Assembly: GCA_029204225.1 (NCBI GenBank)
Contig: CM055103.1
Span: 26,526,293 to 26,590,292 of the forward strand
DNA length: 64,000 bases
Reading direction: 5' to 3'
Source: Diphasiastrum complanatum
Taxonomy: Eukaryota; Streptophyta; Lycopodiopsida; Lycopodiales; Lycopodiaceae
Made by a program: the position numbers and the translations under genes. How positions within the stretch are numbered: position 1 is the stretch's first letter; each line of letters starts with the position of its first letter. Shown here one piece after another: positions 49,253-61,911 of the stretch. Below the pieces are notes generated by a model, which was not told the DNA's origin, ran no database searches, and saw nothing but the letters and a program-made list of their open reading frames with translations.

Positions 49253-51077
49253 ATGGGATCAGTTGGTGAATTCCTTCTAGAAGCTAGTGAGAGATTAAAC
49301 TCTACAAATGATTCCATTTGGAAGGTTAGAATGGAGTCACTAATGGTGCTCCAAGATCTTTATGAATTCTTGATTGAAGAATAAGATGAACCTCTTGGTG
49401 CACAAGAGTTAATTAGATACAAGAAAAAATCTAGACTAGCACTTCATTGTATAAAGATGAATGTTAGCAATGATCTTTTGAGAGAAGTATCTTCTTGTAC
49501 TAGTGCTAAAGAGGCTTGGGACTCTTTGAAAACAATCTATGAATCAAACAACACTTCAAGAGTGCTAATGATTAGAAATCAAATCTTGCAAAGCATGAGA
49601 AGAAGTGTGGAAAGTGCACAAGGTTATGTGCTAAGAATAAAATTTCTCAACAAAGAGTTAGCCACTATTGGTGAGAAGATCAAAGATAGTGAGCTTGTAC
49701 AAATAGTCCCTAATGGCCAAGAGATGATTTCTCAAACTTGGTCCAAAGTTTTTCCATCCAAGACATCTTGCCAACTATAGAGAAACTTCATAGTGTATTA
49801 GTAGCAAGATTGAACTCATTGTCTTTGCAGGATGGAGATGAGAAAGCCAATTTCTCATTTAAGGGCAAAAATAAGACCAATGGAGCTAAGAAGAAACATC
49901 CAAAGGAGGCCAAAATCTTGATGAACCAAGTTTGTAGATCAAAGAGTTGGATGTATGCTATGCAAGTGGAGTATGATGCTCTCATGGAGAATCATACTTG
50001 GGATCTTGTAAATCTTCCTCAAGGGAAGAAACCACTTTATTGCAAGTGGGTGTACAGATTGAAGTATGATGGATCAATTAGTAAGCATAAAGCTAGGCTT
50101 GTAGCAAAAGGTTTTTTTTCAAATGAAAGAAATTGATTATGATGAAACTTTTGCTCATGTGGCGAAGCTTGTTACAATTAGATTGATCATTAGTCTTGCT
50201 ACTAACTTCAACTGGGAGCTATTCCAACTTGATTTTACAAATGCCTTCCTCAATGGCTACTTGGAGGAAGAGATCTACATGAGGCAACCCGAGGGCTTCA
50301 TCAAGGAAAATCATGAGGTAAAGGTGTGTTTTTTGAAGAAGAGTCTTTATGGACTCAAGCAAGCACCTAGAGCATGGTACTCTAGGCTAAACTCTTTCCT
50401 TATCTCCATCAACTTTGTTTTAAGTGCTTATGATCCATCATTGTACATAAGATTCCATGATGGGAAGATCATTATACTTATATTGTGTGTTGATGACATT
50501 ATTTTAAGTGGAAATGATCTAGATGGAATAAGAGATTTAAAAATTGCATTATCTAAAGAGTCTAAAATGGTAGATCTCGGCCTATTGTGCTTCATTTTAG
50601 GAATATAAGTCATAAGAGGATGTGATTTTAGTCAATGGAGCAACATGTAAAAGCATCTATTGATGGTGATAAAGCATCCTTTGAGGACAACACTTTATAT
50701 AAAAGCCTTATAGGCTCCTTAATATATTTAACTATAACTAGACCTGATCTTAGTTATAGTCTTGGAAAATTAAGCCACTTCATGCAAAGTCCTTTGATAT
50801 CACATTGGAAGATGGTTTTAGATATATCTCATCAACTAAGAATTTTGGCATATTGTATAGTGGGACTAATCTTGGCTTAAGAGCCTATAGTGACTCAAAT
50901 TTTGCAGGTGAGAAAATGGATCAAAAATTAACAGGTACATTTGCCACCTTCTTATGTCATGGAATAGTATCATGGCTTTCCAAAAAGCAAGATACAATTT
51001 CTTTATCTTCCACAGAATCCGAGTATAAGCCCTTGACATCAACATGCAAGGAGGTCTTATGGATGCAACCAAAGTGA
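49253..51077 (+). pseudogene. Copia retroelement, gag joined to RT/RNase H
   Basis: A UBN2-type gag frame starts at 49253 (MGSVGEFLLEASERL), has a stop at 49382-49384 and runs to 49780. A frameshift leads into 49738-50136, where a lysine-rich gag tail passes at about 49920 straight into the copia RT start (SWMYAMQVEYDALMENHTW). Zinc knuckle, protease and integrase are deleted. RT continues after another shift (50123-50608) with QLDFTNAFLNGYLEEEIYM, SLYGLKQAPRAWY and LCVDDIIL, a variant of the usual YVDD box. RNase H (50805-51077) has YSDSNFAG and SLSSTESEY. Multiple breaks make it non-functional. Confidence 0.85.
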
Positions 51078-51312
51078 TTCAACCTTCATTCTCTATTTGC
51101 AGGCTGTAGAGCAAGCCTCATTTCACATGTGTGAGCTCGGATCTATTATTGATCAGTGCTGTTTGATTGTTCTTGCTTGTTGTTTGTCAAATTGCCAATC
51201 TAGATCAACTTTTTTGTGTCTAGTTTTTTTATAGATTGTTAAGCAAGCATCCAATCACTCTTGTAGATCTTTTGTAGATTCATTTACGGTCCAAAAGTAC
51301 AGTACTTTCACA
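51063..51312 (+). mobile_element. Copia LTR fragment, inverted partner of 48080-48327
   Basis: Follows the RNase H end almost without gap and ends TTTCACA at 51312. About 250 bp pair with the minus-strand LTR at 48080-48327 as an inverted repeat. The first part of a full LTR and the polypurine tract are missing. Confidence 0.7.
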
Positions 51313-53004
51313 ATACTATACATGTGCCAACATACTTCAATCATAGAGTTTAACCAGACCATTCACAATAGGATTAGAGAAAATCCATGTCATTCCAATC
51401 CCTATGAATTTCATTAATCTTGCCCAACTTTAAAGAGTATTTTGGTTAAAAACCCTAATTTATTCGACATTACTCAAATGTTTGCATCAGTTCAAAAAGA
51501 ATTAAAGCAAAATCGATTGGTTTTATGGACTTACTGTATGAAGCATATGCTATGGTTTATGTTATTCAAAAATATTACTGCATACACATTTATAACTGAG
51601 TTTTCTTATATACATACGTAAACATGGTAGGTCTAATGACCAATTCATCATTGCATAATATCTACTAAATATCATTTTTATTCTAAGATTTTGAAGCACC
51701 ATTATGTTTTGAGAGCATGCAACCAAAATATGTTTAGAGCCCAAACCTGAAAAGTCACCATGAAGGATTCTTGTGACAAAGACATGATTTTTCCAAAACA
51801 TATGCTTATTCTCACAATACACAGTGTGCAACAAATCCGTATAATTGTCCTTAGTGTACTTAAAGAAACATATACCTCTTGTATACATATCTGAGTCCAC
51901 AAATTTGGAGCTTCATTTCAAGCATAAGAAGTAATTGCTAGAATGCGATCCAACGCATTCTAATGGAGGCAATCCTTCATTATAGGTGCCTAAAATTTTG
52001 GCATACATGCATAAGAAGCTATTTACAGCATACTTCACATAAGTCTTCTGCAAGAACTTTGGAGTTTTTCACAAATTGAAGCACCATACCATCGTTGGGA
52101 CCAGTGTTGGGAAGACACAATGAAAACTTAAAATTGTCCAACAAGTTTTTGAATGCAAATCGATGCTAAAAAAAATTGCATTTTACAGCAACTGGGAGGT
52201 CGCGCTCTAGCGCTGGTTATTCCATATCTTTTATACAAACAATGTGAAACAATCATCATGTGATTCTCTATGGAGATGGCTATTCATGGCAAAAACATAA
52301 AGCTTCAATATGCATAATGAAAGTAGCATACCAAATCAATGATGAATCGTTGTACACGAGTACGTAAATGAGTAATCAAGCTTCCTTTGATAAAGAGGAT
52401 AGGAAGAAGAAGAAGAAGAAGAAGAGTGGTAGTTAGAAATTTGGGCACCCTTATATAAGCACCAAAGTTCCCTCTACGTAAGAAGATGAGGTTGTGGAGA
52501 GATATCCATTTGGTGGCTTGTGAAGAAAGCAGTTGCTCCTATCCATAGGATGGCTTTGGATTGATCTTGACCATCGGAAATAAACCATGTAAAATTGGGA
52601 GGGGTGTTGTAAAGTACCAATATTAGGTGCGAGACCTTTAAGTAAAAGTAACCTAGTGTAGTGGGTTTCTTTCCTAGCCTATCCTCAACCCAAGATCCAA
52701 GCAATCTAGCATCAAGGAGATGAAGTTAGTTGTCACGCGTAGGTTCGTTCCCATGAGAGCGATAGCATATCTCAGATTTCAGCATGAATGGAAGATCCAC
52801 ATCTACTCTAACATTCATTAACCCTAAGCATTAACACTACAACCATTAACACTATGATCCACAATGAAGATGGCTTACTCTTTCTCTCTCTCCCTTTCTC
52901 TCTCATAAAAAGCATAAGAACATACAATCCTAAAAACATTCAGATCCAACAATTAATAAATACAAAGAAAACATGAGAGATGGAGAAAAAGTGATAGAGA
53001 GCAA
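51313..53004. other. Gene-free stretch
   Basis: A short (GAA)n run near 52408-52433. Otherwise nothing is recognised. It may include interior of the minus-strand LTR element whose LTR-like copy lies at 53005-53434. Confidence 0.4.
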
Positions 53005-53434
53005 GGACATTCATAAATCCATTTCACAAGAGAACGAATCTGCTTTATTGAAATGAAGATATGTACATGTGGAGGAAACTCGAGTTGGTCCCTTTTTATA
53101 GTGGAGAGGAGGGCCTTGGCCTCAGAATCCTATTGGTCCATTTCTACCTCCCTAGCTATTCAAACTTAAAAAAGAGTGGCAACCATTCAAAATTGGAGGG
53201 AACCAATTTGAATTTGAACCAATTTTGGTGGGAGTCCCAACTTTATTCACTAACTTGACATTTAGGCCCGCGACATTAAAAGTCCCGCAAAAAGGCCTAA
53301 AGTCCTTTTAGTGACTTGTAACTAATCAAATAACTATTTGATCATCGGGTTGGTCTTACACACGTAGGGTACCAAATCCTTCTCACTTATTAACTAGGGT
53401 TAGGGTTGCCTTGGGATCCGCAAACCCTCCAACA
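53005..53434 (-). mobile_element. LTR-like repeat, copy B
   Basis: Minus strand begins TGTTGGAGGGTTTGCGG at 53434 and matches 2674-3075, with a TATA run (TATAAAAAGG, 53100-53091) at the corresponding place. Similarity fades near 53005. Confidence 0.6.
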
Positions 53435-54949
53435 CCTAGCATTTTATTATCGTCAAAGTGTAGTGATTTATAGCTAGATACTATCCATGAGAGAGCAATA
53501 TATATATATATATATATGTAGTGGAGAAAAACTTTCTGAAAAGAAGCTTGCTTGACCAAGTTTGTTGCTCGAGGCCAATCCCCCAAACAAACATTAGATC
53601 TCCTATAAAAGTCAAGAGTATCTTAGATGTACTTGAGTATCATTTTGGGTGTCTTCCAATTAATGACAAAGGGGATTTGGATATACTGGCTTAACTTGCT
53701 TACATTTGATCTTAGATCTGGTCTAGATATGGTGAGGAAAAACATTCAAAAAATATTTGTTTTTTTTTTGTCTCAACAAGATCTAGAGATGCATTTCTAG
53801 AAACGTGTTTCCGACAACTATGTCGTGTACATACAAAGTAACAATGGCTATGCAATCTTTTGTAAATCTAATGCACAATGAAAGATTATAAGTACTATCT
53901 ATAAAATCAATGAAGATGAGAAAATTCAACCAAGAATACCAACTTCTCGAGGCTTGCTTGAGTCCATAAAAATTCTTCTAGAAAAAATAAAATTTCTGCT
54001 TGTAATCTTTTCAATGTATCCCTTGGACTACATCATGTAGATTTCTTTTCCAAGATAGCCATTCAAGAAGGCATTTGTGGCATCCATTTGTCACAAGTCT
54101 CATTTGAAAAGAGTTTCGAGAAAAATCAATATCCTTATTGTCACTATCATAGCGATATGTGCAAATATTTCATCATACTCCCCTGTTTGGGTTTGTGCAT
54201 AACCTTGAGCAACAAGACCAACTTTGTATTTGTTAATGGAACCATTCCGATTAAGTTGTAATTTGAAAATCCATTTGTATCCTATAGCTCTCTTCTTGAC
54301 AAAATAGCTTTTTTTTCATGCACGATTCATTGGATAGAAGCAAGATTGCTACTTCATGTTCTTGCATGATAAGATATATACATGGTGGCAGGATCTTAAG
54401 GAAAGAGCTAATAGTCCTATCACATGAGATGTGTTTTAGAATGTCTTTACGCAACGTTCTTTCAATCTTTGACAACTTGAGCATTATCATTCATTTGTCA
54501 CTATTCACATGGGGAATAGGTCACTAGATGTATGTATACAAGAGTTCCAAAAAGTTTGGCACAATTCATTTCTCAAATCTACACCACACTTACCAAGATA
54601 TAATCTATCTTGAGACTTTCTAAAGATTTTCAAAATGAAGTGCGACTCAACCAATCAAAAAGTCTTGATGATGCATTTTGCTTTGCGAAAATATTTTACT
54701 ACACTTGTTATGGTGCTCATAGGGAGAATCATTTGGCCAAGGTTGTTGTCCAAGATTGAGTAAAAAGACAAAAGTTTGTCAGGAAGCAGGACAAGAACAA
54801 GATGGGCATTGGTTTCCAAGGAAAAAAAAGGTGTAAGGTTGGATTGCATGAATTTCAACAACACAAGAACCGACAGTTTGTGTTTCTCTTACCTGGAGAG
54901 GAAGATTTTTGCAAATGATTGCCTAAATAAATATAAGACGATATAGTAT
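53435..54949. other. Gene-free stretch
   Basis: Short (TA)n run at about 53500-53517. The minus strand around 53930-54260 contains scattered copia-RT-like words, but no frame can be followed. Nothing else recognised. Confidence 0.35.
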
Positions 54950-55230
54950 TAGTTAGAATTAAAGTAGAACTACTGTGTTACTGTATTGTGGGTCCTATCA
55001 GTGGATAAGGATCAGTTGGCCTCGCCACAAGGCGAGTCGACGGGACATGCGTCCCGTCAATGACAACTTGGGCCATGCATGGGCATGGGTTGCCATAGTG
55101 AAGAGCTATATGTACAGTGTATTTTGGTTTTGAGAAATACATTTGCTACGTGAGCTTAGTGTGGAGGGGGCTTTCTGTCTGTGTCACTATGTAGCATGAT
55201 CTATGTTCCTGTTCGAAGCAAATTTTAAAT
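54950..55230 (+). mobile_element. 5' LTR of the copia element at 55-58 kb
   Basis: Defined on the right by the primer site at 55231; the left end is approximate. Contains two adjacent perfect hairpins (55021-55036 and 55039-55058) and TGTACAGTGTATTTT at 55111-55125. Confidence 0.55.
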
Positions 55231-55243
55231 TGGTATCAGAGCC
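55231..55243 (+). promoter_or_regulatory. Copia primer-binding site
   Basis: TGGTATCAGAGCC, complementary to the 3' part of plant initiator-Met tRNA as used by Ty1/copia elements. It gives element orientation and LTR end. Confidence 0.85.
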
Positions 55244-56446
55244 ATACAAGGAGTGTACACAGTACAGTGTCGCCATTGAAGAGAGCTTCAGAAGAAGAGA
55301 AGTATTCTGAGAGTTTGGGGTTTACGGCGGGTTGAAAGCGGAAGGAAAAGCACTGATGCACAGATTTTTTTAGCCAGTCGAAAATCCAAACCGGTTGGAG
55401 GTTACGGTTTTTTACACATGACTGGTGATTTCTTTGTTGTTTGTGCTCCGTTTTGGACGTTGTAAAGACAGAAAAGAAGCTATTCATATTGTCAACTAGC
55501 CATGGAGAGATTCTGAGGTTTATGTCAGAGATTTGCCTACAGAAAAATAACCTAGTAGATTTGCGATAAAAAGTGAAAGCCATTGTTTCAAGTTGAGCTA
55601 AAATCACCGTTTCTTCATGGAATTTTACGTTTGAACACTCTACAAACTCAGAATTAGTAGGACGACTTTGCTCTGGGCCTCAGATCGTGCTCAAATCACT
55701 CTGAAAATGAAATTGAATAGGGTAGAACCAGCTTGGGAAGGCGCGGTCGTGGACATGAGGTAGAGACAGGTCGCGTGCGGCCAGGGAGGTGGCTCACTTG
55801 GCGTTTGGAAGGGTCCAGCTGCTCGTGGAGTACCCATTGGTGCACAAGATTGTTCTATGGGATGGTGATCAAATCAATTAACGGTGAAGATACTATGAGG
55901 ATCGGGTGGCCACAATAAAGGGCTTTTATGTGAACGACTAGGATTGTGTTGAAGGACCCAAAGTGTGTTGAAAGGGAGTATAGCCTTCAACTTCATTAAA
56001 AATTTTCACTTTGAAAGGGACCCAAGAGTGTGAAATTCAATAAGTGTGAAGTTTCTTCATCAAGAAGAAACAATTCAAAAACTTGAAAGGGCCTTATTTT
56101 CTTGTTTTAAGTCCGTTTTTGACCAAACGAAGGGCTATAGCCTCCAAACGAAGGGCACCCAGACTGTACCTAAAAGTATGGTACCGCAAACAAAGTGTGA
56201 TTGCAGTAGAGAAAGTGTTCGGGGCGTGCCAAAAGTGATTTTGCCATTCCATTGGGCACGTAGTTGGGAGTTGGTGACAAGGAGCATTTCGAAAGGCGAC
56301 GCCAATTTGGCTTTCAATTTGGCGGAAAAGCGGCGGGTGGCCTGGTAAGCAAAAAAATTGCAGGTCACTATTTCTGACTTCTGACATCACGGTTGGCCTT
56401 GACATACAGTTTTTAGCCTACGGTTGTATTTTTAGGCAATTTTAAG
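55244..56446 (+). other. Untranslated leader of the copia element
   Basis: About 1.2 kb between primer site and gag start, long for copia. Only short frames, none recognised. Confidence 0.5.
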
Positions 56447-57366
56447 ATGGCGAACATGGGAGAGTCCATTTTCAGCAAAAATAGCAAATCGGACGGGATT
56501 TTCAACTATGTAGTGTGGAAATTCAAAATGAAAAACATACTGATAGAGAAGGAACTGTGGGCTGTCATCACAGGTGATGAGAGAAGACTGCCAAATGAAG
56601 CGGACATTAAAGTGTTCAACAGGAAGGCGAGGAGGGCTTTGACCTTCATCAACTTGTCAGTGAAAGACCACATCATTACCCACAAGTGATGCCATTACAC
56701 CTAGATAGGCATGGGATGTGCTAAAGGAGCAGTTCGAGACATCAAATCCATCAAGGATTATGTTTCTGGAAGAAAATTGAATAGTGCTTGAATGGAACAA
56801 GCACATTCAGACGTACATGACCAAAATCAAGAATGAGGGATGAACTACATTCTATTGGTGAGCGCATACGTGATGTTGAGCTAGTGCACAATGAATTGTG
56901 CGGCATTGCAAAACCTTATCAGATGTTTGTGAGTGGGATAGAATCAAGAGAAAGATTTCCAACCTTTGACGAGCTCATAGGAATCTTGATGCCGGAGGAG
57001 CAACGACGAGAAATGGTGAATGCTAGACGTCAAAATACTGATGATCAAGAACTTGCGACATGCCAAAAACAAGGCAAAGGCAAGGGCGAGAAGAAGTCTA
57101 AGCGGCAATTCGCCAAGACTCAAGAGGATGAGGGATCATCCAGCAAGACCAAGAAGAAGGGCAAATGCTTCCATTGTGGTAGAAAGGCCATTGAAAGAGC
57201 GAATCTCAGAAATTCTTGGCGGAATCAGGCAAGGGAAAACCAAAGCAAGCAGGTAATCTTGTCGACGAAGGTGAAATTGAAGATTGTCGCATCTTCATAT
57301 CAGCATTGTCATCTAAGCAAGATGATCAAGCATGGTACATTGACTCGGGAGCCACAAGACACATGA
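56447..57366 (+). pseudogene. Copia gag, broken
   Basis: Starts MANMGESIFSKNSKSDG and continues with WKFKMKNILIEKELWAVI, typical of copia gag (DUF4219/UBN2 type). Stops and shifts lie between 56689 and 56833. The later part (56833-57366) ends in a lysine-rich stretch and a zinc-knuckle start, CFHCGRKAIER, where the remaining His/Cys ligands are lost by a frameshift. Confidence 0.75.
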
Positions 57367-57482
57367 CAAGTAACCAAGATTGGTTCAACAACTTGAGAGA
57401 GTTGGATAATGGAACGTCTATTTCACAAGAAAATGGTGATGAAGATCAAGGAGATAGGCATCGTTTCAATCCAACTACCTGA
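57216..57482 (+). pseudogene. Copia aspartic protease fragment
   Basis: AWYIDSGATRHMTSNQDWF is the copia protease active site (DSGA). The frame closes after 88 residues, well short of a full protease. Confidence 0.8.
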
Positions 57483-57676
57483 TGGCAAAAGCAGGATGAT
57501 CAAGGAGGTACTTTATGTACCAAGTTTGAAGAAAAGTTGAAAGTAGAATTTGCCCATGATTGTTGGTTGTGAAGGATGTGAACCAAAAGTTCAAAGTCAT
57601 TACAGATTGTGTAAGGGATCCCAACACTAAATTGTACATGTTGAATGCTACAATCAAGGGCTAACATGGACTTATC

Positions 57677-58306
57677 TTGTCCATTCCATCGCAAACTGAA
57701 CTGTGGCATAAAAGGCTCAGTCATTTGAACCTAGGAAGCCTTAACGTGATGAGAAAATTGGAAATGGTAAAAGGATTGCCTATGATGGAAGACCACTTAA
57801 AGACGATGTGTGAGTCATGTGTGTATGGGAAGCAGCATCGAGAGAAGTTCAATAAAGGTGGTGTTGCAAGGGCAAAGAACATCCTGGATTTGATCCACAC
57901 AGATCTATGCAAGCCTATGAGGACTATGTCCTTAGGTAAAGCCTTCTATTTCATGACCTTCATTGATGATATGTCACGCATGATGTGGATTTACTTCTTG
58001 AAGAAGAAATCGGATGCATTTGCCACTTTCAAGAGCATCAAAGCATTGGTCAAAAATCAAACAGGTAAGAAGATCAAAGTTCTAAGATCAGATAATGGAG
58101 GTGAGTACAAGTCTACTAACTTCAATGATCTTTGTGATCAATGTGGGATCAAAAGACAATATACGCAAGCTCATACTCCTGAACTCAATGGTGTAGCTGA
58201 GCGCAAGAATTGTACGATTGAGGAAAGTGCCAGATCTATGCTAGGTGATGTGGATATTTTTGGAACTCTTTTTGTATTTTCTTTGAAAATTAAGGAATCC
58301 TTCTAA
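57677..58306 (+). pseudogene. Copia integrase, truncated at 3' end
   Basis: LWHKRLSHLNLG and CESCVYGKQHREKF form the GAG-pre-integrase HHCC zinc site. The catalytic core follows: DLIHTDLCKPM, FIDDMSRMMWIYFL, SDNGGEYKS and NGVAERKN, covering the DDE residues. Similarity stops after RSMLGDVD near 58255. No RT or RNase H follows, so the element lost its 3' half. Confidence 0.85.
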
Positions 58307-59730
58307 GTATAATGTTTATTTTGGCCTTTTGAAAGATGAGATTTTTGTAGATGATCATGGTATTTAGGGTGTCGACATTGGTTTGTCACAAATGTTTTTG
58401 AATTCACCTCTTAAAAACCCTTTAGTTTAGGATTGAGCTAAAGGTAGAATACCTAGAGAGCTTAAGCAAGAATTCTAGTGATGTTATACAATAGGAATTC
58501 ATAAGAGTAGATGAATTACAATGTTCATCCCAGATGAATCCAAGAGTAGAAATACCAAATGCACTTGAGAGTGGATAAAGCACCATCGTGCCTTGGCTGC
58601 TAGCTCTAGTCCCTTCTTGCCATTCTTGATCAAGTACATCAATTCTTGATTACCACCAAAATCCATGATGAGATTTTCCATTTCTTGACACACACCCAGA
58701 TCTTTTCAACAGCTTGCAGCTTGCAAATGAACACTCAACAATAGAAGCCGCCAAAACAAGATTAGTAAAAATAATCTCCCTAGGTGCGCTCCTTACATTA
58801 GGTGATTGATATGCTAATGATTCGACATCATAAGCATCTTGACTATCAACAAGACTTGAACTTACAAAAGTACTACCTTTTCTGAAACAATTTGAAGATG
58901 TAACCCTATCCCAACTTCTAAACATAAAACTAGCATCTTGAATGACATGAGCGGATTTGAAACTGTTGGAGATAGTGAACTCAAACCAACCTTTCCCAAC
59001 ACATCCCCTGAATAGCCGATAGTTCGGGAGTCATCGACATCGAACTATCGAATACCCACATGAACTGAGACTAGCTAAAGACGAGCGAGCCGTTGAGCGA
59101 TTCAAATTATTGGATCTTAGCGGACATGAAGCTTTAAACTGTCATGCTCAACCGTAAATAAATGTTACGAGAGGAGACACATAGTTAACTAATGGTTTAG
59201 TGTAATTTTCTCTTGTAACGATTAGTTGAACTATCTTTTAATCCCATCTGGCGGGACATAAGTATAGACCAAGAATCAATAGAAAAACAAGTAAGATACA
59301 AGAAGGATATACAAAAATGTAAGAGGAGCTTCAGGGTGCCATGTCATGATGCACTGCCGACTCACTCTGCAAAACCGATTGAAATCCACTGCAATCGACC
59401 AACTATATTGTTGATAGATTATGGGCCAATTTGGGATATGGACGGTGATTTTATCCAGTGGTACACCCAAATTTTTCTACTTATTGCGTCATGGCATCGG
59501 AATATAAAATGAATCCACCTGAAGCTGGTGAGGGCTTGCTACATAACTCCTAATGGAATCTGAAGTCTTTTAAAAACCAATCTTTCGCCATGGTGGTTGC
59601 TCACCCAATGCGAGTAGCTTATCCAATTAATGGCTTCTAACAGGTAACCATCATTCGTGTGGTACTGATTGATGGTAGAATCAACAAAGGACTTGATTAC
59701 AGATTTGGCTTGTTTATGAGATGGGGTTGG
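58307..59730. other. Gene-poor stretch
   Basis: Contains the unrecognised minus frames at 58499-58925. No 3' LTR matching 54950-55230 is found. Nothing else recognised. Confidence 0.4.
58499..58925 (-). pseudogene. Unrecognised frameshifted coding relic
   Basis: Two minus frames overlap (58650-58925 and 58499-58693). The first has protein-like composition (SSSLVDSQDAYDVESLAYQS; REIIFTNLVLAASIVECSFA), and the second continues with EMENLIMDFGGNQELMYL, suggesting one frameshifted ORF of about 130-140 residues. No family is recognised; may be chance. Confidence 0.25.
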
Positions 59731-60045
59731 TCAAGGCCCAGAAATGATACCTACAGCAGCAAGGGCGGCCTCACTGACCCGCACCTTGTGCATGACTCCC
59801 TGAAAGGTGATGTAAAATTTAGTCTTGGCTTTATTCCAATTACTAAATCCCATGCTAATAAACTCCATACAGATTTTGTTTGAAAAGGCACGCTCATGGA
59901 GCCCCATTGCCGTGAGCAAAGGCTCGACAAGGTTCGTCCATTCTGCCACCTTGCTTGTGCTAGGAAGCGACATGATGTCCGTTGAGGTTGGAACATCACG
60001 TAGAACAACTGAGCGGGGAGAAACACTAATATCACTGGAAGACAT
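59731..60045 (-). CDS. Unrecognised 104-residue frame
   Basis: Starts MSSSDISVSPRSVVLRDVPT in good context and has Ser/Pro-rich then helical composition. Could be the N-terminus of a retroelement gag or an exon of an unknown gene. No partner exons or promoter identified. Confidence 0.25.
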   Translation of the reverse strand: MSSSDISVSPRSVVLRDVPTSTDIMSLPSTSKVAEWTNLVEPLLTAMGLHERAFSNKICMEFISMGFSNWNKAKTKFYITFQGVMHKVRVSEAALAAVGIISGP

Positions 60046-61520
60046 GATGGCAATAAGTAAAACTGAGAATGGAAGGCTTGAGAGTGTATCAGAAGGCTGT
60101 GAAAAAGTTTCGGAAAAGTTAGGTCGCGGAAAAATTTGGCAAGAGCTTCGCTAGCATGTGAGAATTGAAATCGAATTCACCCCTTCTATAGGCTAATTTT
60201 GAGGGTCTATTAGACAAAGTACTAGTTTGGCTCATCAGTTCTGACAAAAATTTGCAAGCATGTTCAGTACTATGAAAATAGCTTCCAAAATTCTCGGTGA
60301 GGGTTCTTCGCCAATGTTGGTCTTGATCAAATGACGCCCATTTACTTTTAATTATTTTCTATCTTTCGTAATGAAAACAAAGACTGAGCATTTGTTTTTC
60401 TATTTGATAACGAAAGCATATTGAAGACATTTTGATTTTGCATTCTATATCTCCACTTAATTTTTTATTCCAACCTTCATCCATGAGCTCAAATATTATA
60501 TTGTCTGATAAATTTTTACAAACAAGCATAGTTAGAGTTGTGTACATTGACACTTGATTTCTTTCTTACAAATATATTCAAAGCAATAAACCAATTTAAT
60601 CAGACTATAAATCAACTACTTCATGCATGACCTCAACCTTGTACCCTACTTTAATTTCCTATAAACAATCATAAATTACAAGAAATACATCAAACATGAC
60701 AATTAAATACCTCACACAACCCGAGTTTGTAGAATTAAAGCGAAAAAATCAATGTTTTCTCATTTTTTGATCGAAAATCACATGAATAATATAGGATCAG
60801 TCCAGATCCCTTTGATAGCTACATGTGGAAGTCGCCAAGAGCCCATATAGATATGGGATCTTATGGTACACATGTTGTGTTTATTGAAACTCCACATATC
60901 ATAGTACAATTATTAGATCACATATATGTCGAACTGCTAGCAAATACCAGAAAAATCTAAATTCTTACTTTGAAGTTGAAACTCTATTTTGAAGTCAAAA
61001 TCTAATAAGCATCCATTACAAACCTTAAAACATAATCCAAATTTTTAATTCAAAATAACAACAATAAACACAAATTTCGAATTTGGTTGACACAGAAGGC
61101 AACATATTTCCAATTCAAATCTAAACCTAGACACATACACATCATTTAATTACATGGTAATTGAGATCCTCATAGAACTCTACTAGACATCGTCATAGAA
61201 AGGAGGTATGATGTCATTTTTTTCCCATTTCACACTTTTTATCTATTTCTCTCAATGGCTTCCCAACTAAGGTGATGCACAATAGTAAAGAAAGGCTTGT
61301 GCAACTACATTTTCATAACGTTGCTTATAGCTAAAAGCACTAGATGCCCCATGGGCAAAAGCCATTGAGGGCTTGCCACCCTTAGCACACCCCCCTTAAA
61401 TGTTAAAACAAGAAGAATTGAGGCCGAAAAGGGCCACAATGCCTCAACCCCCATAATTTTTAAATGTAAAAGAAGTTGGAAAAAAAAAAAAAAACTGCTG
61501 AGGCCACCACCATTCAATGC
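60046..61520. other. AT-rich gene-free stretch
   Basis: Nothing recognised. The last 200 bp are distal promoter of the CP12 gene. Confidence 0.45.
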
Positions 61521-61911
61521 CACGTGTCAAAGGCATTCTCTCCTCAGCCTTTGCCCTCCACTCATTTCCTTCTCCCTCCCGCCCACCCTCGTATCCTATC
61601 GGCAGGATACTATTGATATTGCGTCGTTGGATTTCATTAGAAACGCTCCGATGCGGCCACGTTTTTTCATTGAAAACCATTAAAAAATCCCACGTGGCAA
61701 GTACAAGACGTGGCGAGCATCCGAGTGGTCGCGAGTACAATGTGTCGTGCCATTAAGCCCTTGGTCCTGTTCACGAAACCAATGGATGGCGACGGAGACG
61801 AAACAATTTTTGTTCGTTTCAGTTTTGTTCTCGTTCGTCTTAAAATTTTCCCGTCAGAAGAAGGCAAACGAACAAGCAAAAATTATCAGAGCAAGCAGCA
61901 ATTTATCAGAG
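61521..61911 (+). promoter_or_regulatory. CP12 promoter with G-boxes
   Basis: G-box CACGTG at 61521-61526 (within CACGTGTC) and at 61691-61696 (within CACGTGGC), plus GACGTGGC at about 61708-61715. G-boxes are typical of light-regulated photosynthesis genes. No TATA box is obvious near the start; the leader before 61912 is T-rich and then A-rich. Confidence 0.5.
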
